Assembly: GCA_963695105.1 (NCBI GenBank)
Contig: CAVOGC010000011.1
Location: forward strand, 17,132-81,131
DNA from: Competibacter sp963695105
GTDB taxonomy: Bacteria > Pseudomonadota > Gammaproteobacteria > Competibacterales > Competibacteraceae
Direction: 5' to 3'
Length of the DNA: 64,000 nt
Numbering within the stretch: position 1 is the first letter of the stretch; each line of letters opens with the position of its first letter. Below are positions 8,485-17,086 of this stretch, piece by piece. The translations under genes and the position numbers were made by a program. Under the pieces are notes generated by a model. It ran no database searches. It was not told where the DNA came from and saw only the letters and a program-made list of their open reading frames with translations.

Positions 8485-11400
8485 CTAATGGATTTTCACC
8501 ACCGTATCCAAATCCCCCGCCGCGACCGCGCTCATGTAGGCGAGAATCAGATCCCGGGTGAGATAGCGGCCGAATTGCTTTTCGTCCTGCTCGCGGACGA
8601 TGGGAAATTGCGCCAGGATGTAATCGGCGTCGTTTCGATCCAGGCCGTAGAGATGGAAGAACAAAGCATCGAGCCGCGCCAGACGGTGACGGCGGTCGTC
8701 TTCGTCCCAGACGAACGGCTCGCCCTCATAACCCATGTCGACGGCGAAAGGTTGCATATCCACGGCGGTGTAGCTGAGGCGAAGGACCTGCTCACGGATG
8801 AAGTCGGCGATGGTGTGATTACCGATGGACACTTCGAATCGGTGCGGAGGGATGACGGGAATTTGTTCCACGATGTAGAGATTCAAATGCTGCCCTTGCA
8901 CCTTCTGACGCGCGATGAAATCGAAAACGAAGGAGTTCAGATTGGCCAGCAGCAGCGGGGCGAAACGGCGATAGGCGGGTTCGCCGTTCGCGCCATCGGG
9001 TAGCAACACGGGCACGGTGTTGCCGAACCCGCTCCTCGCCACGATCATCGCGATCATGGTGCGCATATTGGTCGGCGCGGTCACGTCCTTGAACGCCAGC
9101 GTCCACTGTATGTTTGACGGCGTTTCGATCTGTTGCTGGCCAATCCAAAACTGCGGTTCCGGCAACCAGTTCACATCCTGATGCCGCGCCAAATCCACCG
9201 GTTCGGGCTGCGCGGGTCGATGCAGATTGGCCAGGTTGACCACGATGCTGGCCGCGCGGTGATCATACGCCTGCACCATTTTCCCTTCGTACAACGGCAC
9301 ATACTCGTCCTGCCCCTTGCGCCAGCGATTGCCCGCCACCGGATAGAATCCCGCCGCCTCCAGTTCATCCCGCCGCTTGAACAGGTGGGAATCGTTGGTC
9401 ATGTCGAACATGCGCAGGTAACGCACCGGCCAAACTTGTCGAGGCGGATTGCCGCGCCGATCCACCAGCACCGGGCAACGGCTGTAAATCGCCTTGGTGA
9501 TCTCGGCATCCCGCCGATAACGGAAAATCGGCGCGGTACCGGTGTTGGGATTGACGGCGGCGAAGTCGTCCGCGCTCAAGGCGAAAGAACGCTGTGGATC
9601 GTCAAGTTCCGCCACGGCATGGAGAAAAAAGGCACAGCGGGTTTTGGGAAACGTGCGTTTAGCCCCACCGAACACCAGGCCGCAGAACTTGAAACGGCTA
9701 TCGACATCGGGGAAAAAACCTTTCCGATTCTCGAAATCCAGTAACGCCGCCAACCGTCCGGTGGTGGCGATGCTTTTGAAAAAGGCGCTGGAACCCTTGT
9801 CCGAGGCGATGCCGGAGGGCGTCAACAGCCCGACGATGCCCCGCGCATTCACCAGGCTTTGCGCCCGTTCCACGAACAGCGAGTACAGGTTCACGTCGCC
9901 GCCGGACAACAGCGGATACTCGCCGCTGTCCCGCGCGATCCGAACGGCGGTCTCGGCCCGATTCCTGGCCTGTTGATAATCCAGCCACAAGCGATCGCCC
10001 GCTTTCTCCAACCGACCGATCAGCCGCTTGCGGTCGGCGGCGCGGACGGCGTGGGCGATGTCCGGCTTGCGCGCGGCGAACCATTCGACTTCCTGGAGTT
10101 TCATCCGGTCCCACGGCGGATTGCCGATGATGGCATCGAAACCGCCTTGCGACTGGCCGCTTTCCAAGTGACGCCAAACCGTGGGAAAGGCAATGGCCCA
10201 GGACAGGAAACCTTCCTGCTCGGCCAGTTCGCGGGTTCGCCGCAGCAATTCCAGAATCGTCCGCGCCTCGTCGCTGGCAGGGTCTCCGGCCACCACCGAA
10301 CCAGCGTTGATGACGTCAATGACATCCCCGAACCGCCCCGACGCCAGATCGGCCCAGCCGCGTTGTCGAACCGGATCATTCGCGGGCAGCCAGCGCAACG
10401 CCTGCCAAAAATCCAGCAGCTTGCGCAGCGGCGCCAGTTCCGCGTCGATCTGCTCGAACAGCCGTCGGGATTGGTCAACCTCGGCGATGTCCACATCGGT
10501 GAGATCGGCGATCTGGTTCATGCTGGCGGTGGCGACCGCGACTCGGGCCAGTTCGTTTTTCTGGAACAAAGCGCCGAAAGCGCGCAACTCGTCCAGCACC
10601 TTATCGACCCGCTCGCCGTACAAGGCATCGCCGGCCCGCAGATGATGATCGAGAAACGATAGCGGCGCACCGACCGTAAAAGTGTGCAGCCACAACGCGA
10701 CCTTGGCCAACTCCACCGCCATCGGGTTCTTGTCCACCCCGAAGATTACCCGCTTCAGGATCATGCGCCGCACGATATGGCGGTCGTCGAGCTGGGCGGG
10801 ATCGACGGTCCAGCCATGCGCCCGCGACGATGCCAGAATGCGCTCGCGGATGTCGGCGATGCGCTGCGTCAGGGGCGATACGTAGGGTTCGGCGGCATCC
10901 GCCCAACTCACTCGCGCGGTGCTGTCGGCCATGCGCTCCAGGATTTGATCGGCCAGGTAATCCACCAGGCTGACCAGGAAATGCCCGCTGCCCATCGCGG
11001 GGTCGCAGATTTTCAATTCCAGGATGGCGGCGGCGGGATCGTGATCCTGCAATTCGCGCAAGCGTTGCGGCTTGGGCGAACGCAGACGGGCCAGCGCATC
11101 CACCTGTTGCCGAAACGCATCCGCGCGTGCGTCGAGCAAAGGCCCGACCGTTTGCCGGATGAGCAGTTGGACCAAATCGTCGTGGGTGTAATAACTGCCG
11201 CTGCCCTTGCGGGCGAAAACGGTGGGGCTCACTTGGATTTGACCCGCATTGTCGCTGACCACCCGGTATTCCAACAGGCGTTCGTAGATGGAGCCCAACT
11301 GCTGCACCGACAGGTCGCGGTAATTGATCCAGCGGCGCTCGGACCCCACCGCACGGCGCGACAGGCCGTCGATCAACTCGGCCAGCACGGCGTCGGACAG

Positions 11401-12570
11401 GGCCAAGCGTTCCAGCAACGCATGCGCGCGGGCGTCGAACAAGCCGCCGTTGTAGGGCGGCACGCCGAGCGAGGCATCGCCTTGGTCGATGATGCGGAAC
11501 AGGTCCTTGAGATCGCCGCAGTAACGCCGGGCGCTGGTGCTGAAGACATCGTGCGCGTCCAGACGCCGCGCGACATCCTCGCGAATCTTGCGCAAGGAAT
11601 AGTCGTCGTAGCGGCGGTCGTGGACCGGCAGCAGGTTGCGGTCCTCGGCGTAGAGAACGAACAACAACCGGTAGAGCAGGATCAGCGCCTCGCGGCGCAC
11701 GGCGTCCAGGTCATCCGCCGCGGGCGGCGCGGACATCGCCAGATCGGGTTGGGCCATCGCCGCGACCAGGCGCGGAAACAAGCGCTCGAAGACCAACTCT
11801 CCCAAATCCTGGGAAACGCGCTCTTCCCAGCGCCGGGTTTCCGCCAGGGCGATGAAGAGAAAAGCCCGGTTTTCGGGGTCGTTGGGCTGGGGAACGAAAC
11901 CAGCACGGCCGAATAACAGGTAGAACACGGCGAGGAAATGTTCGGCGTCCTGACCGCTGGCATCGAACAGCTCCGCTTGCAATCCTTTCATGCCGGCGAG
12001 CAGCGCCAGATCGAGTTCCAAAAACTCCTCTGAACGCGAACGCGCGCCCTGAAAATACAGCCGCCAATATCGGCCGTTGGTCAGCAAGCCCCACTGAATC
12101 GCCCGTTCCGAAGCCACCTCCACCCGGCTCAGATAGCGCAACATCTGATTCGACGGCGCATTGGCGTCGAGGGGGTCGGTGCGGTCGCCGCGATCCAGCG
12201 GGCGTCGCCAGCGCTTGCATTCGACGATGGCGGCGCCGTGACGATAGCGTTGTTCGTCCTTGCGTTCCGCCAGCGCCGCCTGCTTGGTGGCGGCGTCCGC
12301 GAACAGCAACACATCGGGCACATCCTGGCGGCCTTTGCCGGAAGCCGTTTGTTGCGGCAGATACGCCCAGCCCAAAGCCTCCAGCACCTTGAAAACGATC
12401 TCGGTTTCCGTAGCCGCTTCGTTGGCTTGGCTATCGGCGGGAAAGGCGTCGAAGATCGTGCCGATACAGTCACGGAATCGGGTCAGCTCGGCGGTGTCCA
12501 GACGCTTCCAAGCGTCCGTTTCCTTGATGCCTTCGCGCAGAAAATCCTGGGTGAAAAGCTTGCCCTGCAT
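8485..12570 (-). CDS. nuclease-methyltransferase fusion, type IIG/Eco57I-like restriction-modification protein
   Basis: A 1361-residue single-chain restriction-modification-like protein. The N-terminal domain has PD-(D/E)XK nuclease features: VPDVLLF (D86), AIVECKRW (E117, K119) and QMLRYL (Q142, Y146), a Q-x-x-x-Y motif seen in type I, ISP and IIG nucleases. A helical linker follows. The N6-adenine methyltransferase core has motif I DPAMGSGHF (523-531) and the catalytic motif IV NPPW (817-820). The final 400 residues probably hold target recognition. No separate specificity or helicase gene is present. The start is well fixed by GGAGGTGATCC directly before ATG. It is followed by yejB and preceded by an AAA/nuclease gene, a pair that looks inserted into the yej locus. 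A BREX PglX-like role is an alternative, but no other BREX genes are seen. Confidence 0.85.
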   Translation of the reverse strand: MQGKLFTQDFLREGIKETDAWKRLDTAELTRFRDCIGTIFDAFPADSQANEAATETEIVFKVLEALGWAYLPQQTASGKGRQDVPDVLLFADAATKQAALAERKDEQRYRHGAAIVECKRWRRPLDRGDRTDPLDANAPSNQMLRYLSRVEVASERAIQWGLLTNGRYWRLYFQGARSRSEEFLELDLALLAGMKGLQAELFDASGQDAEHFLAVFYLLFGRAGFVPQPNDPENRAFLFIALAETRRWEERVSQDLGELVFERLFPRLVAAMAQPDLAMSAPPAADDLDAVRREALILLYRLLFVLYAEDRNLLPVHDRRYDDYSLRKIREDVARRLDAHDVFSTSARRYCGDLKDLFRIIDQGDASLGVPPYNGGLFDARAHALLERLALSDAVLAELIDGLSRRAVGSERRWINYRDLSVQQLGSIYERLLEYRVVSDNAGQIQVSPTVFARKGSGSYYTHDDLVQLLIRQTVGPLLDARADAFRQQVDALARLRSPKPQRLRELQDHDPAAAILELKICDPAMGSGHFLVSLVDYLADQILERMADSTARVSWADAAEPYVSPLTQRIADIRERILASSRAHGWTVDPAQLDDRHIVRRMILKRVIFGVDKNPMAVELAKVALWLHTFTVGAPLSFLDHHLRAGDALYGERVDKVLDELRAFGALFQKNELARVAVATASMNQIADLTDVDIAEVDQSRRLFEQIDAELAPLRKLLDFWQALRWLPANDPVRQRGWADLASGRFGDVIDVINAGSVVAGDPASDEARTILELLRRTRELAEQEGFLSWAIAFPTVWRHLESGQSQGGFDAIIGNPPWDRMKLQEVEWFAARKPDIAHAVRAADRKRLIGRLEKAGDRLWLDYQQARNRAETAVRIARDSGEYPLLSGGDVNLYSLFVERAQSLVNARGIVGLLTPSGIASDKGSSAFFKSIATTGRLAALLDFENRKGFFPDVDSRFKFCGLVFGGAKRTFPKTRCAFFLHAVAELDDPQRSFALSADDFAAVNPNTGTAPIFRYRRDAEITKAIYSRCPVLVDRRGNPPRQVWPVRYLRMFDMTNDSHLFKRRDELEAAGFYPVAGNRWRKGQDEYVPLYEGKMVQAYDHRAASIVVNLANLHRPAQPEPVDLARHQDVNWLPEPQFWIGQQQIETPSNIQWTLAFKDVTAPTNMRTMIAMIVARSGFGNTVPVLLPDGANGEPAYRRFAPLLLANLNSFVFDFIARQKVQGQHLNLYIVEQIPVIPPHRFEVSIGNHTIADFIREQVLRLSYTAVDMQPFAVDMGYEGEPFVWDEDDRRHRLARLDALFFHLYGLDRNDADYILAQFPIVREQDEKQFGRYLTRDLILAYMSAVAAGDLDTVVKIH

Positions 12571-12663
12571 GGATCACCTCCGGTTTATCCTTTACGTTCG
12601 GAGCCGATCAGCGTGCGGACTCGATTGCTCAGACTGGAAGCCGAATGCGAGCTTGGCCGCCGT

Positions 12664-14295
12664 CTACATGCCCCACACGGTTATCTGTCGGCCCCGTACC
12701 GTTTCCCGTCGCCGAAACAGTTTTTCTTCCCAAGTCTTGCCGGGGGTACGGTCGAAGATCACCAGATGCCCCTCCTCCGCGCCACAACGGTCCAGATATT
12801 CCCAAGTCTGCTCTAAACCGACTGCCAGGGTTTGCTCCAAAGCCTTGTGCAATAGCTTGAGTTCGATGACGATTTTTTGAATCTCACCCTCTCCCTCAAC
12901 CCCTCCCCCAAGGGTAGAGGGGGATAGCGGCCATATCACCAGCAAATCCGTCCGCATTCGCCCCAGTCCGTATTCCCGCTCGATCCGCCCGCCACCGTTG
13001 ACGATGCGTTGCAGAAAAGCCTGCAACAACAATTGCGGACCGGCTTCCTTGTACTGAAACCGTTCGACCCAGTGCTCGGAATGCTCGCGGAAAAATACTT
13101 GAAAAGCCGCCAGCAATTTGGCCATATCCAATCGGCCATCCGGGTCGATGTACCATTGTGTTTGTTGGCTCATCCCCGACTGAATGTTCCAAGCCAGTTC
13201 TCGGGGGATCACTTCCTGATAAATGCAATTCGCTATTTGAATTCGACCGTTCACCTGTTGCCGGATCAACCCCAAATCTTGCGTATAAGCGACATCATCG
13301 GAACGAAACTCGGCGGCTAAATCATTACCCGCCAACAGCGGCTCAATGACCCGCCGCACCCGCTCTTCTTGCAGCTTGTCGGCCAGTTGATCGAGATGGG
13401 TGTCCCGGCGCAAAATCAGATTTTCCTTGGCGTCATCCACGAACGCCGCCGTGATCGGCCGTTGCCGATCCCGCCCCGCCTTCATGCGAAAGCAGGTTTC
13501 GTAACCCAAGGCATTCACCAGCCAAGGTTGTCCACCGCTCAATTCCCAAAGCCGTTCCAGTGCCTCCGGGGTGAAAATTTGTCCGGTCTCCTCGGTGTGA
13601 ACGCCATACAGCGTCTCCATTTCCGTGCGGTTGAAGTTGCCCAATCGCAGCGACTCGGCCTTGATGTTGAAAGCGCTGCCGCCGGTGATGATGGCTTTTT
13701 CCCGACTGGAGTGAATGCGGTAATCCCGCACGTCGCGCACACCGCATAGCACGATGCTTTGCGGAAAATGGCCCGGCCGTTGCGGATAGCCGGACCGCAA
13801 TTGCCGCAACACCGAAATGAGCGTATCGCCGACCAGCGCGTCGATTTCGTCGATCAGCACCACCAGCGGACGACGATCCCGCGCCGCCCACTGCTTTAAC
13901 AACTCGCTCAACGCCGTAAAGGGGCCGCTGTCGGCCAAAACGCGGGTACGAACCGAGTTGGGATAATCGTCGTTCAGAACGATGCGCGCCCACGAACCCA
14001 ATTCGCTGAGAATCGCCTGCATCGCGCCCGCCACATCTTCCCGCGCCGCCTGAGCGATTTCCACGTTGACATAGACACAGCGGTATTGGCCGGAAGCGTT
14101 GAGACGCTCCATTAACGCCAGCAGGCAGGAAGTTTTTCCCGTCTGGCGAGGCGCGTGCAACACGAAATATTTCTGCTGCTCGATCAGTTGCAGCACTTCA
14201 CCCAGATCGAGGCGGGTCAGTGGCGGCAGACAATAGTGCAAGTCGGGTTTGATCGGCCCGGCGGTGTTGAAAAAGCGTATGACGGCTGCTCCCAA
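12664..14295 (-). CDS. AAA-like ATPase with C-terminal PD-(D/E)XK nuclease-fold domain
   Basis: A 543-residue protein. It opens with RFFNTAGPIKPDLHY, followed by Walker A APRQTGKTS (48-56) and Walker B LVVLIDEID (D149, E150), as in AAA-like proteins of the AAA_14/AAA-ATPase_like type. The C-terminal part has the nuclease-fold signature: RTDLLVIW (D450), then IVIELK (E478, K480) and EQTWEYL. A short palindromic repeat is inserted in frame between those two halves (12883-12923). I chose TTG at 14295 as start, giving MGAAVIRFFN. No ATG is available at this point, and the frame further upstream only shadows yejA. It sits 17 bases after the yejA stop and 93 bases before the nuclease-methyltransferase gene, on the same strand. 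An accessory defence role is inferred. Confidence 0.78.
   Translation of the reverse strand: MGAAVIRFFNTAGPIKPDLHYCLPPLTRLDLGEVLQLIEQQKYFVLHAPRQTGKTSCLLALMERLNASGQYRCVYVNVEIAQAAREDVAGAMQAILSELGSWARIVLNDDYPNSVRTRVLADSGPFTALSELLKQWAARDRRPLVVLIDEIDALVGDTLISVLRQLRSGYPQRPGHFPQSIVLCGVRDVRDYRIHSSREKAIITGGSAFNIKAESLRLGNFNRTEMETLYGVHTEETGQIFTPEALERLWELSGGQPWLVNALGYETCFRMKAGRDRQRPITAAFVDDAKENLILRRDTHLDQLADKLQEERVRRVIEPLLAGNDLAAEFRSDDVAYTQDLGLIRQQVNGRIQIANCIYQEVIPRELAWNIQSGMSQQTQWYIDPDGRLDMAKLLAAFQVFFREHSEHWVERFQYKEAGPQLLLQAFLQRIVNGGGRIEREYGLGRMRTDLLVIWPLSPSTLGGGVEGEGEIQKIVIELKLLHKALEQTLAVGLEQTWEYLDRCGAEEGHLVIFDRTPGKTWEEKLFRRRETVRGRQITVWGM
12883..12923 (-). repeat. small palindromic repeat element inserted in frame within the AAA/nuclease gene
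   Basis: A short, low-complexity C/T-rich then G/A-rich stretch has a core CCCCTC...GAGGGG inverted repeat. It resembles the small dispersed palindromes with repeated CCCTC blocks common in many bacterial genomes. It encodes LSPSTLGGGVEGEGE, unlike the rest of the protein, and lies between the catalytic Asp and the E-x-K of the nuclease fold. The frame is kept. No second copy was seen in this window. Confidence 0.5.
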
Positions 14296-14312
14296 GTAAC
14301 AGCAATGCCCGA

Positions 14313-16166
14313 TTACGGCCGATTGTCGGTCTGGCCGCCTCCCACCAGCGCCGCCGCCTTGGCGGAATCGATCCACCAGTCCTCCAATTGCACACCTTGC
14401 AGCGGCGTCATCGCCGGATAGCCGAATTTGTCCCAGAAGGCGATCCGGGCGTAGGGAAGGTGCCAGTGCGGGATCACCAGGAAGTTCCATTGCAGCGCTC
14501 GATCCAGCGCCCGTACTCGCGTCACCAGGCTGGCGCGGTCCGGGGCGGCGATCACCTGATCCACCAGCGCATCCACCGCCGGACTTTTCAGGCCGGCGAT
14601 ATTGCGGCTGCCCGGCTGGCCGGCGGCGGCGCTGCTCCAGAACTCGCGCTGCTCGTTGCCGGGCGACAGCGATTGGCCCCAGACGTTGACTACCATGTCG
14701 AAATCGAAATCGCGTACCCGGTTTTCGTATTGCGCCGAATCCACCGTGCGCACGCTCATTTCGATGCCCAAGCGTTCCAGATTGCGGGCGAACGGCAATC
14801 CGATCCGCTCCCAAGTCGGCTCGGCGATCAGCAGCTCAAAACGAAACGGCTCGCCGGTCTTGGCGTTGACCAGCTTGCGGTCACGGAAAACCCAGCCCGC
14901 CTCTTGCAGTAGCTCCAGCGCCCGGCGCAAGTTGGCGCGCAGTTGCCCGTCATCGCCGGCGACGGGTGGTTGGTACTCGGTGGTGAAGACGCGAGGCGGC
15001 AGCGCCTCGCGCAGCGGTTCCAGCAGCGCCAGTTCCTCCGGCGCGGGCAGGCCATGCGCCGCCAGGTCGGAGTTGTCGAAGTAGCTGCGGGTCCGTTTGT
15101 ACTGGTCGTGGAACAGGTTACGGTTGCTCCATTCGAAATCGAAGGCGTAGGCCAGCGCCTCGCGGACTTTGGGGTCCTGGAACAACGATCGGCGCAGATT
15201 GTAGACAAAGCCCTGCATCCCCGACGGCATCTGGTTGGGAAAGGTTTCCTTCTTCACCAAGCCCTTGGTCAGCGCCGGGAACTCGTAGCCGGTCGCCCAT
15301 TGCTTGGCGACGTTCTCCACCCGCAAATCGTAGGAACCGGCCTTGAACGCCTCCAGCGCCACCGTGACATCGCGGTAGTAGTCGTAGCGCAACCGGTCGA
15401 TGTTGTATCGCCCCCGGTTGACCGGCAGATCCTTGCCCCAATAGTTTTCATCGCGCTGGTAGACGATGAAGCGCCCCGGCTCGAAGCGTTCGATCCGGTA
15501 CGGGCCGCTACCCACCGGGATCTCCAGAGTCGTCGCGCCGAAGTCGCGGTCTTGCCAGTATTTTTTCGACAGCACCGGCATCTGGCCCATGATCAGCGGC
15601 AATTCGCGGTTCTCGCCGGGCGCAAAGGTAAATTTCACCTGCCGTTCGCCCAGTTTCTCGACCTTGAGGACGTTGGCGTAGTAGAAGCGGAAAAACGGGC
15701 TGCCCTTGCTTTTGAGCGTCTCAAAGGAAAACAGCACATCATCGATGGTGACCGGGCCGCCATCGTGAAATTTCGCCTGGGGCCGAATCGTGAATGTCGC
15801 CGACCCGCGATCCTCGGGCACTTCCACGCTCTCGGCGATCAGTCCGTACTCGCTGAAAGGTTCGTCGGCGCTGCCGGCCAACAGACTCTCGAACAACTGG
15901 CCGATACCGGCGGCCGGCTGGCCCTTGATATTGAACGGGTTGAAGGTATCGAAGCTGCCGATGGCGGCGAAACGCGCCTCGCCACCCTTGGGCGCGTTCG
16001 GGTTGACGTAGTCGAAGTGGGTAAAATCGGGTCCGTACTTTGGTTGGCCGTGCAGGGCGATGCCGTGCGCGGGCGCTCCAAGGACAACGGTCGGCGCCAG
16101 GCCGGCGCCCAATAGCATCAGGCCAGCGGCCAGCCATGCGGGAAAATAGAATTTTGCGCGCATCAT
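14313..16166 (-). CDS. yejA: YejA-type periplasmic solute-binding protein (peptide/microcin C uptake)
   Basis: A 617-residue extracellular binding protein of the DppA/OppA (SBP_bac_5) family. It has a signal peptide (residues 1-31: MMRAK, then a hydrophobic core ending VVLGAPA). The mature N-terminus contains HFDYVNPNAPKGG and FDTFNPFN, both characteristic of the YejA branch. It should deliver oligopeptides to YejB/YejE/YejF in the inner membrane. Two ATGs occur in tandem; an AAGGA-like site precedes both. It diverges from fabI with 69 bases between the starts, so both promoters must overlap there. Its gene is separated from yejB by the defence-like pair, although all four genes lie on the same strand. 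Confidence 0.9.
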   Translation of the reverse strand: MMRAKFYFPAWLAAGLMLLGAGLAPTVVLGAPAHGIALHGQPKYGPDFTHFDYVNPNAPKGGEARFAAIGSFDTFNPFNIKGQPAAGIGQLFESLLAGSADEPFSEYGLIAESVEVPEDRGSATFTIRPQAKFHDGGPVTIDDVLFSFETLKSKGSPFFRFYYANVLKVEKLGERQVKFTFAPGENRELPLIMGQMPVLSKKYWQDRDFGATTLEIPVGSGPYRIERFEPGRFIVYQRDENYWGKDLPVNRGRYNIDRLRYDYYRDVTVALEAFKAGSYDLRVENVAKQWATGYEFPALTKGLVKKETFPNQMPSGMQGFVYNLRRSLFQDPKVREALAYAFDFEWSNRNLFHDQYKRTRSYFDNSDLAAHGLPAPEELALLEPLREALPPRVFTTEYQPPVAGDDGQLRANLRRALELLQEAGWVFRDRKLVNAKTGEPFRFELLIAEPTWERIGLPFARNLERLGIEMSVRTVDSAQYENRVRDFDFDMVVNVWGQSLSPGNEQREFWSSAAAGQPGSRNIAGLKSPAVDALVDQVIAAPDRASLVTRVRALDRALQWNFLVIPHWHLPYARIAFWDKFGYPAMTPLQGVQLEDWWIDSAKAAALVGGGQTDNRP

Positions 16167-16235
16167 GCACTATCCTTTACAGTCCGCGGATTCAGCAATG
16201 ACTTAAACGATACCAAAACACCACAGGAGTTCTCC

Positions 16236-17021
16236 ATGGGCTTTCTCGCCGGCAAACGTGCCCTGATCCTGGGCATCGCCAGCAACCGTTCCATCGCCTG
16301 GGGCATCGCCCAGGCCATGCGCCGGGAAGGCGCCGAACTGGCTTTTACCTATCAGAACGACAAGTTGCAGCCCCGGGTCGAGAAAATGGCCGCCGAGCTG
16401 GGCAGCACCCTCACCTTTCCCTGCGAAGTGGAACGCGACGCCGACATCGACGGACTGTTCGAGGCGCTCCAGCAGCACTGGGACGGACTGGATATTATCG
16501 TGCATTCCTTGGCTTACGCCCCGCGCGAGGCGCTGGAAGGCGACTTTCTGCAGGGGATCAGCCGCGAAAATTTCCGCATCGCCCATGACATTAGCACCTA
16601 CAGCTTCGCGGCGCTGGCCAAGGCCGCCCGGCCGCTGATGCAAGGGCGACGGGGCGCGTTGATCGCCATGACCTATCTGGGCGGAGCGCGGGTAGTGCCC
16701 AACTACAACGTCATGGGGCTGGCCAAGGCCAGCCTGGACGCCAGCGTTCGCTACCTGGCCCAGGCGCTGGGACCGGAAGGGATTCGGGTCAACGCCATTT
16801 CCGCCGGACCGATCCGCACCCTGGCGGCGTCCGGCATCAAAAATTTCCGCAAGATGCTGGATACCTTTGAGCACATTGCGCCCTTGCGCAAGTGCGTCAC
16901 CATCGAGGAAGTCGGCAACGTGGCGGCATTCCTCTGCTCCGACCTGGCCTCGGGCATCACCGGCGAAATCGTGTACGTGGACGGCGGATTCAACACCGTC
17001 GCGCTGGGCGCCCTAGAGTAA
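16236..17021 (+). CDS. fabI: enoyl-[acyl-carrier-protein] reductase FabI
   Basis: A 261-residue short-chain dehydrogenase that catalyses the last reduction in each round of fatty-acid elongation with NAD(P)H. It shows the FabI cofactor motif GIASNRSIAWGIA, the catalytic pair Tyr147 and Tyr157 (MTYLGG and PNYNVMGLAKAS) and Lys164. The length is the same as E. coli FabI. The position equivalent to E. coli Gly93, where changes give triclosan resistance, is Ala93 (HSLAYAP), a natural variant in many FabI proteins. CAGGAG precedes the ATG at a good distance. It is divergent from yejA and convergent with ppiD. I recall fabI beside ppiD and a Yej/Npp transporter in Pseudomonas too, which supports orthology. 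Confidence 0.95.
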   Translation: MGFLAGKRALILGIASNRSIAWGIAQAMRREGAELAFTYQNDKLQPRVEKMAAELGSTLTFPCEVERDADIDGLFEALQQHWDGLDIIVHSLAYAPREALEGDFLQGISRENFRIAHDISTYSFAALAKAARPLMQGRRGALIAMTYLGGARVVPNYNVMGLAKASLDASVRYLAQALGPEGIRVNAISAGPIRTLAASGIKNFRKMLDTFEHIAPLRKCVTIEEVGNVAAFLCSDLASGITGEIVYVDGGFNTVALGALE

Positions 17022-17086
17022 GCGGGCCGCGGGCCACGCCGCCGACCTAAACGCGCGACCGGCACGCCGCTCGAACGCCGATGCGC

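Noticed and set aside
10684..11916. Plus-strand open frame of 410 codons inside the nuclease-methyltransferase gene
   Set aside because: Antisense shadow; composition (Gln, His, Arg-rich) and lack of any motif argue against a gene.
12664..14814. A 716-residue version of the AAA/nuclease protein reading upstream into yejA
   Set aside because: The added N-terminus is an out-of-frame copy of yejA sequence; family similarity starts at RFFNTAGP, so a TTG start at 14295 fits better.
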